Shown here one piece after another: positions 1 through 5,245 of a stretch of DNA of 5,245 nucleotides (position 1 is the first letter of the stretch; the number at the start of each line of letters is the position of its first letter). A program made the position numbers and the translations under genes. The stretch covers positions 1 to 5,245 of the forward strand of contig JAUVQP010000111.1 in assembly GCA_030598075.1 (NCBI GenBank). Direction: 5' to 3'. A model generated the notes under the pieces. That model searched no databases. It saw only the letters and a list, made by a program, of their open reading frames with translations, and was not told the origin of the DNA. This DNA comes from Miltoncostaeaceae bacterium. GTDB taxonomy: Bacteria > Actinomycetota > Thermoleophilia > Miltoncostaeales > Miltoncostaeaceae.

Positions 1-63
1 AATGAGGGCCGCGGCCGCGAATGCAACGGCGAGAAGCGCGATGACGATGAGGACGACAGACAT
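1..63 (-). CDS. N-terminal fragment of an unidentified membrane or exported protein (runs off the left edge)
   Basis: Reading the minus strand from an ATG at 63-61 gives 21 codons with no stop before the window ends. After Met-Ser the residues are almost all Val, Leu, Ile, Ala and Phe (MSVVLIVIALLAVAF, then a run of Ala and Leu-Ile), which is the profile of a transmembrane helix or an uncleaved signal anchor. The codons end mostly in G or C, as expected for real coding sequence here. Upstream, the minus strand has only a weak GGTGG-like ribosome-binding site. The gene is divergent from the glycosidase gene that starts at 158, so the 94 bases between them should hold both promoters. Too little is visible to name a family; the hydrophobic start alone does not separate a membrane protein from a secreted one. 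Confidence 0.6.
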   Translation of the reverse strand, partial: MSVVLIVIALLAVAFAAAALI

Positions 64-157
64 AGACCACCGGCACCCGAACCAGCCCCCGGATGATGTC
101 AGAGTTCGCCCGGCTCTCTTGGGTCTTCGCGGGGCGTCTGTTTGCCTCCGCACAGTC

Positions 158-1969
158 ATGTTGCGTTCGCTCGTCTGCGCCGCGCTCGCCGGAGCGCTCC
201 TGACCCCGGCCGCCTCGGCGGCCGGGGTCAGCGCCTTCAACCCGGCGGGCGCTCCCCCCGTCACCCCGGTCGCTCCCGGCGTCATCGTGGAGCGGCAGGT
301 GCGCGCCGGTCCCCAGGTCATCCACGTCGTACGCGTGGCGCATCGCCCCCGCCTCTCGGTCGAGCCGCGCCTCGTGGGGGGCTCTCCGCTCGCCCGCGGC
401 TCACTACGAGGCCTCGTGTCCGACGGGGCCCGCGAGGGCGTGGTCGCGGCGATCAACGGGGACTTCTTCAACTTCCGGAGCGGCTATCCCAGCGGCGTGC
501 TGTTCACCGGCGGTCAGTTGGTCAGCGAGCCGGAGGGCAGTCGCTCGGCGCTCATCATCACTCCGGGGCCCGCGCTGTCGGTCGGCCGTCTGGCGCTCAA
601 CGGACAGTGGCAGCCGTTCGACCCGAGAAAGGGGACGGTCGGAAAGACGCGCGCATTTCAGGGGCTCAACCGGCCGCTCGAGAGCGGCGCGGAGTTCGTC
701 CTCTACACACCGGGGCTCGGCCAGGTCGCAACGCCGACCGGAAACTCCCGGTTCGAGGTCCGCATCCGCCGCGACGAGCCGGGTGCCGCACTTCCGAACG
801 CGCCGTTCGTCGGATCCGCGGTGGGGCGCCGCTCGGGCGGCGGCAGCACCATCGGCGCAAACCATGTGGTGCTGACCGGATCGGGGTCCAAGGGGGCGCT
901 GCTGGCATCCGAGCTCCCGCTCGGATCGAAGATCAGCGTCTTCCCAGCCGTCGAGGGGCTACCCGCCGACGCCGTGGCCGCGCTCGGTGGCGGACCGATC
1001 CTCGTCCGCGACGGACAGGCGATCGCGTCGGCCGGAGAGGGCTTCAGCTCGGCGCAGCTGAGCGGGCGGACGGCCCGGAGCGCCATCGGGCAACGGGCCA
1101 ACGGGTCGATCATCCTCGTCGTGGCCGAGGGGCCACTCCAAGGATCGCGGGGGGTCACCGCCGCCGAGCAGGCGACGCTCCTGCGGCAGCTCGGCGCGCA
1201 GACGGCGATCGCCATGGACGCGGGCGGCAGCGCCCAGCTGGCCGTGTTCGACCGCCTCTTGCCCTGGAACGCGAGCCGCAGCCTCACCGACGCTCTCGCG
1301 GTGAGCTACGCCGGCGTGCAACTCCTGCCGCTCCCGGCGCGTCTCACGCCGAATGCCGATCGGATAGACGACTCCGTCACGACCGTCGCACGGGCGCCGC
1401 TCGCCGGCCGTCTGCGCCTGACCATCCAGAGGCGGAACGGCGGCGCGAGGCGTCAACTACGCAATCGGCCGCTGGGACCGGGGTCTCTCGACACGACGCT
1501 CGATCCGCGCGCGCTCGGGCTTGCCGATGGCATCTACACCCTGCTCGCACGCTTCGAGCCGTTCGATGGCGGCGCGCCGACCGAGCAGTCCCGGCGAGTC
1601 ATCGTCGACCGCACGCTGTCGCACCTCACGACGCGGCCGTTCGCCCGCCCCGTCCGCCGCACGCCCCGCCTGGGGGTCGACGTACGCTTTCGGCTGACCC
1701 GACCGGCGCGAGTCACAGTCCGCGTGCTGGACTCGGCCGGCAGGCCGCTCAAGACACTGGTCAGCGGCAGGGTGCTGGGCACGGGCCGGCACGCCGTCAC
1801 GTGGAATCGCCGCGCGCGAGGAATCACGATCAGCGGCACGGTCACCGTCCAGGTCGAGGCGCGCAACCGGTTCGGAAGGAGCGGCCTCCAGTCGACGCTG
1901 ACCCTGAGGCGCCCCCCCGCCCCGGAGGCCGAGGTCGCCGAGAGGCTCCGCAGGCTCTTCTCGCTCTGA
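158..1969 (+). CDS. Secreted phosphodiester glycosidase (NAGPA-like) domain protein with C-terminal FlgD/Ig-like domains
   Basis: 603-aa protein. The ATG at 158 is chosen because it opens directly into a signal peptide: residues 1-22, with hydrophobic core VCAALAGALL and an Ala-Ser-Ala-Ala cleavage region. The open frame continues upstream to position 2, but that part is charged and covers the divergent gene. A Pro-rich linker (about 28-41) precedes a phosphodiester glycosidase domain (about 45-390). Its signatures are AAINGDFF at 97-104 followed by a Pro-Ser-Gly-Val-Leu turn, ALGGGPILVRDG at 275-286, RTARSAIG at 304-311, and QLGAQTAIAMDAGGS at 344-358. Family members such as the mammalian uncovering enzyme remove N-acetylglucosamine from phosphodiesters; bacterial substrates are mostly unknown, so the substrate here is open. 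Residues about 395-485 and 500-585 look like two beta-rich Ig-type modules; the second (VRVLDSAGRPLKTL, then a Gly-x-His-x-Val-x-Trp-Asn turn) resembles the FlgD Ig-like fold. There is no clear Shine-Dalgarno site. The enzyme probably acts outside the membrane on envelope or environmental glycans. Confidence 0.88.
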   Translation: MLRSLVCAALAGALLTPAASAAGVSAFNPAGAPPVTPVAPGVIVERQVRAGPQVIHVVRVAHRPRLSVEPRLVGGSPLARGSLRGLVSDGAREGVVAAINGDFFNFRSGYPSGVLFTGGQLVSEPEGSRSALIITPGPALSVGRLALNGQWQPFDPRKGTVGKTRAFQGLNRPLESGAEFVLYTPGLGQVATPTGNSRFEVRIRRDEPGAALPNAPFVGSAVGRRSGGGSTIGANHVVLTGSGSKGALLASELPLGSKISVFPAVEGLPADAVAALGGGPILVRDGQAIASAGEGFSSAQLSGRTARSAIGQRANGSIILVVAEGPLQGSRGVTAAEQATLLRQLGAQTAIAMDAGGSAQLAVFDRLLPWNASRSLTDALAVSYAGVQLLPLPARLTPNADRIDDSVTTVARAPLAGRLRLTIQRRNGGARRQLRNRPLGPGSLDTTLDPRALGLADGIYTLLARFEPFDGGAPTEQSRRVIVDRTLSHLTTRPFARPVRRTPRLGVDVRFRLTRPARVTVRVLDSAGRPLKTLVSGRVLGTGRHAVTWNRRARGITISGTVTVQVEARNRFGRSGLQSTLTLRRPPAPEAEVAERLRRLFSL

Positions 1970-1978
1970 CGCTCGCCG

Positions 1979-2833
1979 CTACCGAAGCCCCGCCGCCGCG
2001 ACGACCAGCACGAAGACCCCAAGCCCGACGCGGTAGATGACGAACGGCGTGAAGGTGTGGTTGCGCACGAAGCGCAGCAGGAACGCGATCGCGAAAATGC
2101 CGGTGATCGTCGCGGTCAGAACTCCGACGGCGAACGCCGAGGCCGACCCCGTGGGCAGCCCGTCGCCGACGACGAAGACGTCGTACGTCTTGAACAGCAC
2201 CGCGCCGAAGACGATCGGCACGGACATCAGGAACGAGAAGCGCGCCGCGGCCGCCCGATCGAGTCTCAGGACGCGGCCGGCGGACATCGTGATGCCGGAT
2301 CGGGATGTGCCGGGAACGAGCGCGAGGACCTGGGCGAGGCCGATCATGAGCGACTCCCGCCCGTTGAGCGTCTCCATCGCGCGTTCGGAGGAGAAGAGGC
2401 TGTCGGCGGCCCACAGGACGATGCCGAAGAGAATGAGCTGAATCGCGACCAGCACGGGATTGCTGAGCGGCCCCTCGAAGAGGTCCGCGAACGCGGCCCC
2501 GACAACCGCGGCGGGAATGCTTGCGAGGATCAGATACCAGGGAAGGCGGTCCTCGAAGGTGGCGAAGGAGCGCGTGTGGAGCGAGCGACCCGCCGAGGCG
2601 ACGATGCGCAGAAGCTCGCGCCAGAAGTAGAGCACCACCCCGAATAGGGTTCCGAGGTGCAGCGCAACGTCGAAGGCCTTGCTCGCCGACGCGTCGCCAC
2701 CGGGATCGGGCCAGTCGAAGAGCCACGGAACGAGGATGAGATGCGCGGAACTGGATATCGGAAGCGGTTCCGACAGCCCCTGCACCGCGCCGAGGATCGC
2801 CGCCTGCCATACCTCGAGTTGTCCGCCGTCCAC
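1979..2833 (-). CDS. uppP: Undecaprenyl-diphosphatase UppP (BacA family)
   Basis: 284-aa polytopic membrane protein of normal family length. UppP removes a phosphate from undecaprenyl pyrophosphate, returning the lipid carrier for peptidoglycan and other envelope polymers, and overproduction is known to give bacitracin resistance. Both signature regions are present. Residues 18-31 (QGLSEPLPISSSAH) match the (E/Q)xxxE motif, with Gln18 and Glu22 at the acidic positions, the Ser cluster and His31. Residues 174-180 are PGTSRSG with catalytic Arg178. Hydrophobic segments lie around 55-72, 98-116, 126-144, 162-174, 200-214, 232-254 and 263-282. The start is GTG at 2833, about ten residues before the first motif; no good ribosome-binding site precedes it. 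Leu20 is followed by SEPLP where most relatives have TEFLP, a Phe-to-Pro change inside the motif. The gene converges on the glycosidase gene and is divergent from the DUF4333 gene, so it is probably transcribed alone. Confidence 0.96.
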   Translation of the reverse strand: MDGGQLEVWQAAILGAVQGLSEPLPISSSAHLILVPWLFDWPDPGGDASASKAFDVALHLGTLFGVVLYFWRELLRIVASAGRSLHTRSFATFEDRLPWYLILASIPAAVVGAAFADLFEGPLSNPVLVAIQLILFGIVLWAADSLFSSERAMETLNGRESLMIGLAQVLALVPGTSRSGITMSAGRVLRLDRAAAARFSFLMSVPIVFGAVLFKTYDVFVVGDGLPTGSASAFAVGVLTATITGIFAIAFLLRFVRNHTFTPFVIYRVGLGVFVLVVAAAGLR

Positions 2834-2889
2834 GCCGGCTACAGGTGGACGAGGACCGTGTGCCGCAACATCGAGGCGGGAGGGTACCG
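2834..2889. promoter_or_regulatory. Divergent intergenic gap between uppP and the DUF4333 gene
   Basis: These 56 bases separate the GTG start of uppP (minus strand) from the ATG of the DUF4333 gene (plus strand), so both 5' leaders, and possibly both promoters, must lie here or reach into the neighbouring coding sequence. I could not pick out a convincing -10/-35 pair on either strand, nor an inverted repeat that would suggest an operator. The regulatory call rests on gene layout only. Confidence 0.35.
2878..2884 (+). promoter_or_regulatory. Ribosome-binding site of the DUF4333 gene
   Basis: GGGAGGG lies 5 bases before the ATG at 2890. It decides that start over the GTG at 2845 in the same frame, which has no such site and would place 15 charged residues ahead of the signal sequence. 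Confidence 0.75.
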
Positions 2890-3240
2890 ATGAGTCACCG
2901 ACGGCACCATCGGCGAGGGTTTGCGATGACGGCGGCGCTCGTCGCCGCGGGGGCGGTCGCGATCGGCGCGGGGTGCTCGGTCTCCGTCGGCGGCAGCACC
3001 CTCGACACGGACGAGCTCGAGAGCCAGATCCACGATCGGCTGGACGACGTGCGTAACATCGATGTCAGCGTCGACTGCCCAGACGGCGTCGACGTCGAGG
3101 CCAACGGAACCTTCGCCTGCACGATGACCACGCCGGACGGCAGCACGTTCGAGGTCGTCGTGCGCCAGACCGACGACGACGGGAACGTCCGCTGGCAGAT
3201 CGCCGGGCCGTCCCTCGAGATCGAGGGCTCGACCGGCTAA
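2890..3240 (+). CDS. Small exported DUF4333 protein, possible lipoprotein
   Basis: 116-aa protein. The basic N-terminus (two RR pairs at residues 4-5 and 8-9) leads into a hydrophobic stretch at about 14-28 ending in Cys29. The mature part (about 40-112) matches the small actinobacterial DUF4333 domain: a helix DELESQIHDRLDD, then a strand holding VDCPDGV (Cys63), then GTFACTM (Cys77), a DGSTFEVVV strand and a closing DGNVRWQIAG strand. The two conserved cysteines probably form a disulfide outside the cell. Cys29 is a candidate lipid attachment site, but the preceding Ile-Gly-Ala-Gly is a poor lipobox, with Gly at -3 where Leu, Val or Ile is usual. HRRGFAM at 7-13 resembles a twin-arginine (Tat) signal. 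The role of DUF4333 is not known; similar proteins are small surface or periplasmic proteins of actinobacteria. The gene ends 13 bases from the stop of the convergent gene at 3254. Confidence 0.82.
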   Translation: MSHRRHHRRGFAMTAALVAAGAVAIGAGCSVSVGGSTLDTDELESQIHDRLDDVRNIDVSVDCPDGVDVEANGTFACTMTTPDGSTFEVVVRQTDDDGNVRWQIAGPSLEIEGSTG

Positions 3241-3253
3241 CGCCCCCGGAGGG

Positions 3254-3502
3254 TCAGTCGACGCCGTCGATCTCGGCCTGGATGCCGCGCATCTCGGCCA
3301 CCAAGCGGTCGATCTCGGCCTCCAAGCCGCCCTCGCCCTCCGCCTGGCGGAAGACGGTTTGGCCGAGATCCTCGGCCAAACCGCCGAGCTTCCGTTTCAG
3401 GCTCATCTCCGGGCCGCGCTCCTTGGCCTGCTGAGCGCCCGACTTTGCCGCGTCCGATGCCTTGGTCGCGGCATCGCGCGCCCGGTTGATGAAACTGCCC
3501 AC
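3254..3502 (-). CDS. Small helical/coiled-coil protein of unknown function
   Basis: 82-aa, not recognised as a named family. Residues 5-30 are an Ala/Lys/Asp-rich stretch (ARDAATKASDAAKSGAQQAK) of the amphipathic kind seen in LEA- or apolipoprotein-like helices. A short basic linker (SLKRKLGG) follows. Residues 60-78 form a clear heptad pattern with Leu60, Ile64, Leu67, Met71, Ile74 and Ile78 at a/d spacing, so a dimeric coiled coil is likely. There are no cysteines, no signal peptide and no membrane segment. The start is GTG at 3502, preceded 4 bases upstream by a run of seven G on the coding strand, which may serve as a loose ribosome-binding site. It lies 37 bases downstream of the membrane-protein gene on the same strand, so co-transcription is likely. 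A soluble partner of that membrane protein, or a general stress-type helical protein, are both possible. Confidence 0.72.
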   Translation of the reverse strand: MGSFINRARDAATKASDAAKSGAQQAKERGPEMSLKRKLGGLAEDLGQTVFRQAEGEGGLEAEIDRLVAEMRGIQAEIDGVD

Positions 3503-3539
3503 GGAACCCCCCCGACGAAAATGGCTGGCGGGCGCGAGC

Positions 3540-3977
3540 CTACCCTGCCGACGGGTCCTCGCGCCAGGAGATGAACGCGAGCACGGTGGCCACGGCCGAG
3601 AAGATCAGGGCCAGGAAGATCCCGAACTTCCTGCCGCCGCCGGCGCCGAGACCCCCGCCCTCCAGCATGATCATCAGCGTGAAGAGGAAGGGGATGACGC
3701 TGAGCCACACCCCGGTCAGGGTGTCGAACCGCGCCGGAAGCTCGATATAGAGAGCCTCGCTCGCCAAGACGACCGCCGCGAGCGCGGCCACGATCGCCAG
3801 GATCCACCACGATGGAACGATGTCGGTGCCGCTGAATGAGATGGAGATCCCCGCCGCGCTCGCCCCGAACCAGCTGAAGAACATGCTGATGATGAAGAGC
3901 ACGTTGGCCGCGGCCGCCCCGAGCATCTTCTGTTCGCGCGTGAGCCCTCCGAGGCTCACTCCTCCGCTCCCTGCCAT
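3540..3977 (-). CDS. Four-helix integral membrane protein of unknown function
   Basis: 145-aa protein. A short cytoplasmic-looking N-terminus with GLTREQK is followed by four predicted membrane helices at about 19-38, 56-77, 86-106 and 117-137. A Gly-rich loop (EGGGLGAGGGRK, 106-117) separates helices 3 and 4, and the tail is short and acidic. Helix 1 is followed by a polar Ser/Gly loop (39-54) and a PSWW motif at the start of helix 2. There are no catalytic motifs or conserved charged residues inside the membrane that suggest a transporter or enzyme. The ATG at 3977 is supported by a strong ribosome-binding site. It resembles the many small four-helix hypothetical membrane proteins of actinobacteria; I cannot assign a family. 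It sits 70 bases after the metallohydrolase gene and 37 bases before the coiled-coil gene. Confidence 0.82.
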   Translation of the reverse strand: MAGSGGVSLGGLTREQKMLGAAAANVLFIISMFFSWFGASAAGISISFSGTDIVPSWWILAIVAALAAVVLASEALYIELPARFDTLTGVWLSVIPFLFTLMIMLEGGGLGAGGGRKFGIFLALIFSAVATVLAFISWREDPSAG

Positions 3978-3982
3978 GTCGT

Positions 3983-3988
3983 CCTCCC
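3983..3988 (-). promoter_or_regulatory. Ribosome-binding site of the four-helix membrane protein gene
   Basis: On the minus strand GGGAGG stands 5 bases before the ATG at 3977-3975. This is the clearest Shine-Dalgarno match in the right half of the window and fixes that start. Confidence 0.75.
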
Positions 3989-4047
3989 GTCGCTGCCGAT
4001 CTGTCGGCCTGAGGTCATCGCAACATTCGACGGCGAGCGGCGGCCAC

Positions 4048-4767
4048 CTACGTCGCGGCGTCCGCTCCCGGAGCGATCGATGGATTGTGCCCCGGGATGA
4101 CCAGCCTCGGCCGCTCGCCGCTGATCAGCCGGAACGCCTCGAGGTGGGCCTCCCGCTCCGGGAAGCCCTCCGGCAGGCGCATATCCTCGAACCACTCGGG
4201 CCTCGGGCCGAGTGTGTCGCCCGCGATGGCGACCAGGCCCCGGTCCGTGTCGACGAGGTACGACACGTGCCCCGGGGTGTGCCCCGGCGTGTGAATCCAG
4301 CGGATGCCCGGACACACCTCGCCCCGCGAGCCCGAGAGCTCGGTGATCCTTGCGTCGTCGCGCGCGCCGCGAAGGCGGATCGCATGCGGCGTGCCGAGCT
4401 CGTCGCGGTGAACGACCAGCTCGACGGCCCCGAGCTGGGGGAGCGCCGAGACGTGGTCGCTGTGCAGGTGCGTGGCCAGCGCCAGATGCACGTCCGCCAC
4501 GTCGACGCCGTGCGCCGCGAGCGCGCCCGCCAGCATGTCGCCCTGAGTCTGGTAGCCGGGGTCGACCACGATCGTCCGCGGCCCCGTCAACAGCACCGTG
4601 TTGGGCCAGGCGATCATGCCGGGTACGGAGTCCGGCAGCTGGCGGTAGGCGCCGAACCCGGCGGCCGTGCTGCTGCCGCCGATCTGAACCAGGTCCTCGC
4701 CGCTCAGGGCGAAGACGATGCGGTGCGTCGGGACGAGAATCTCCGCCCGAAAGACCGCTGTGGCTAT
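4048..4767 (-). CDS. MBL-fold metallohydrolase with probable ATA start
   Basis: 239 aa if started at ATA 4767-4765. The metal site of the metallo-beta-lactamase fold is complete: HLHSDH at 100-105 (His100, His102, Asp104, His105), TPGHTPGH at 160-167 (His163 the likely ligand), AGDT at 182-185 (Asp184) and PGHNP at 226-230 (His227). This predicts a two-metal, probably zinc, hydrolase. The fold covers lactonases, glyoxalase II-like thioesterases and others, and the substrate cannot be read from sequence. There is no signal peptide, so it is cytoplasmic. The first ATG in frame (4617) is residue 51 and would remove the first strands. The upstream frame is open to a stop at 4798-4800 and reads as normal protein (EILVPTHRIVFALSGEDLVQIGG), so the true start is upstream, where there is no ATG, GTG or TTG. 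ATA overlaps the stop of the preceding gene as ATAG and has a GGGAG site 8 bases before it. Alternatives are ATT at 4740 or a sequence error. Confidence 0.88.
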   Translation of the reverse strand: MATAVFRAEILVPTHRIVFALSGEDLVQIGGSSTAAGFGAYRQLPDSVPGMIAWPNTVLLTGPRTIVVDPGYQTQGDMLAGALAAHGVDVADVHLALATHLHSDHVSALPQLGAVELVVHRDELGTPHAIRLRGARDDARITELSGSRGEVCPGIRWIHTPGHTPGHVSYLVDTDRGLVAIAGDTLGPRPEWFEDMRLPEGFPEREAHLEAFRLISGERPRLVIPGHNPSIAPGADAAT

Positions 4768-4985
4768 GTCACCGTCTCCCGGTGGGCCGCCGCCCGATCA
4801 TGCTCTCGGTCGTGCTGGTAGCAGGGAGCCTCGCAAAACGCCGACACGGGGTCCTCGATCTCGCGCCGCGCGCGCAGCACGCGCGCCCGGGCGGACCGAC
4901 CGGCCCGGCCCGCGACCGGGGCCAGCGCCGCGAGGCCCACGACTCCGCCTGCGACCAGCCAGCGGCGGCGGCCGCCGGGGGTCAC
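4764..4985 (-). CDS. 73-aa small protein with a Cys/His cluster, probably exported or membrane-anchored
   Basis: Not recognised. It starts at GTG 4985, sharing GTGA with the stop of the GYD gene, and ends at TAG 4764-4766, sharing ATAG with the probable start of the metallohydrolase gene. Both junctions imply translational coupling and support a real gene, as does GC-rich third-position codon use. Residues 6-11 (RRRWLV) followed by a hydrophobic stretch (about 9-25, Ala/Gly/Val/Leu) look like a short membrane anchor or a twin-arginine-type signal. A very basic segment follows (about 27-41). The C-terminal part holds Cys51, Cys55, His58, His62 and His68 in the arrangement C-x3-C-x2-H-x3-H, which could bind a metal ion. 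No independent ribosome-binding site precedes the GTG. It could instead be a small membrane protein with no metal; the function is unknown. Confidence 0.62.
   Translation of the reverse strand: MTPGGRRRWLVAGGVVGLAALAPVAGRAGRSARARVLRARREIEDPVSAFCEAPCYQHDREHDRAAAHRETVT
4776..4780 (-). promoter_or_regulatory. Ribosome-binding site supporting an ATA start for the metallohydrolase
   Basis: GGGAG on the minus strand ends 8 bases before ATA 4767-4765, which is good spacing. It is only 3 bases from an out-of-frame GTG (4772-4770) that would read GTG-ACA-stop. The site lies inside the end of the 73-aa gene. Confidence 0.5.
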
Positions 4986-5245
4986 GACAGAAGGTCGAGG
5001 AACTCGTCGACCGGGATAGCCGTCAGCGTTTGGAAGTGGGCGGTTCCCCGAGCGCCCAGCTCCATCGAGACGCGTGCGATGACCTTCTCGTCGGGGGCCT
5101 CGACGATGTTGACGAAGTCGTAGGGCCCAAGGACGGCCCACTGCGACACGACGCGGGCGCCCATCTGCTCGATCTCCGAGTTGACTTCCTTCAAGCGCTC
5201 CGGGTTGCTCTTGAGCGTGCCCACGCCGTGGGGGCTCAAGGTGCT
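4982..5245 (-). CDS. GYD-domain protein, 5' end beyond the window
   Basis: 87 codons of the C-terminal part, with the frame open to the right edge. It matches the small GYD family (PF08734; about 92-114 aa): TLSPHGVGTLKSNPERLKEVN at the start, then a helix, then QWAVLGPYDFVNIVEAPD with the family's Gly-Pro-Tyr-Asp core at about residues 41-44 of the visible part, and the closing ALP-like segment TAIPVDEFLDLL. Family members normally have a short strand of about 6-9 residues before the first visible Thr-Leu, so the start codon should lie only some 20-30 bases outside the window. The TTG at 5239-5237 would cut into the first strand and is not the likely start. The fold is a small ferredoxin-like alpha/beta barrel half; members are soluble, and their biochemical role is not established. 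It is the first visible gene of the coupled GYD/73-aa/metallohydrolase set. Confidence 0.88.
   Translation of the reverse strand, partial: STLSPHGVGTLKSNPERLKEVNSEIEQMGARVVSQWAVLGPYDFVNIVEAPDEKVIARVSMELGARGTAHFQTLTAIPVDEFLDLLS

Noticed and set aside
2..157. In-frame extension of the glycosidase upstream of ATG 158
   Set aside because: It would bury the clear signal peptide behind 52 charged residues and overlap the start of the divergent minus-strand gene.
142..2040. Second plus-strand frame across the glycosidase gene (632 codons)
   Set aside because: It is an Arg/Pro/Gly-rich shadow frame with no motif; the 158-1969 frame holds all the domain signatures.
2057..2647. Plus-strand open frame opposite uppP (196 codons)
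   Set aside because: It is low-complexity Glu/Arg/Asp/Gly antisense of a certain gene and resembles no protein family.
2845..2889. GTG start for the DUF4333 gene 15 codons upstream
   Set aside because: It has no ribosome-binding site, while ATG 2890 has GGGAGGG at good spacing and starts the signal sequence directly.
3241..3253. CCCCCGGAGGG in the convergent gap as a bidirectional terminator
   Set aside because: The pairing is too short and there is no T tract on either side.
3995..4008. Short hairpin GCCGA-TCTG-TCGGC between the metallohydrolase and membrane-protein genes
   Set aside because: The stem is only 5 bp with no U-rich tail, so a terminator cannot be claimed; such hairpins occur by chance in GC-rich DNA.
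4048..4617. ATG at 4617 as the start of the metallohydrolase (189 aa)
   Set aside because: It removes about 50 residues that read as the normal N-terminal part of the fold and leaves a 146-base gap after the coupled upstream gene.
4350..5123. Long plus-strand open frame (257 codons)
   Set aside because: It is Arg/Pro/Ala-rich nonsense antisense to the GYD, 73-aa and metallohydrolase genes, as expected of GC-rich DNA.
4982..5239. TTG at 5239 as the true start of the GYD gene
   Set aside because: The frame stays open to the window edge, and family members have a short extra N-terminal strand before this point.

Overview
The window is very GC-rich and densely coded, with no unexplained stretch over 300 bases. 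Strong GC preference at third codon positions, GTG and ATA-type starts and a DUF4333 lipoprotein-like gene point to a high-GC actinobacterium. A Thermoleophilia/Solirubrobacterales-type organism is a plausible guess, but the sequence does not prove it. There are no RNA genes, mobile elements, CRISPR arrays or long repeats that I can see.

Layout: the left edge (1-63, minus) holds the first 21 codons of a gene with a strongly hydrophobic N-terminus. Divergent from it is a 603-aa secreted phosphodiester glycosidase (NAGPA-type) protein with C-terminal Ig-like domains (158-1969, plus). It converges, with 9 bases between the stop codons, on uppP, undecaprenyl-diphosphatase (1979-2833, minus). Across a 56-base divergent gap lies a small exported DUF4333 protein (2890-3240, plus).

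The right part is a run of five minus-strand genes, read from right to left: a GYD-domain protein whose 5' end lies just outside the window (4982-5245), a 73-aa small protein with a Cys/His cluster (4764-4985), an MBL-fold metallohydrolase (4048-4767), a four-helix membrane protein (3540-3977) and a small helical/coiled-coil protein (3254-3502). The first three are coupled by 4-base start/stop overlaps (GTGA and ATAG) and almost certainly share one transcript. The last two follow after 70- and 37-base gaps and may belong to it.

Functionally, the left half is cell-envelope biology: lipid-carrier recycling by UppP, a secreted glycan-active enzyme and an exported lipoprotein-like protein. The right half is a soluble metallohydrolase with two small partners of unknown role plus a membrane protein. 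I do not see a clear new defence or mobile system. The most notable points are the MBL gene, whose only well-supported start is the rare codon ATA, and the unrecognised 73-aa protein locked between the GYD and MBL genes.
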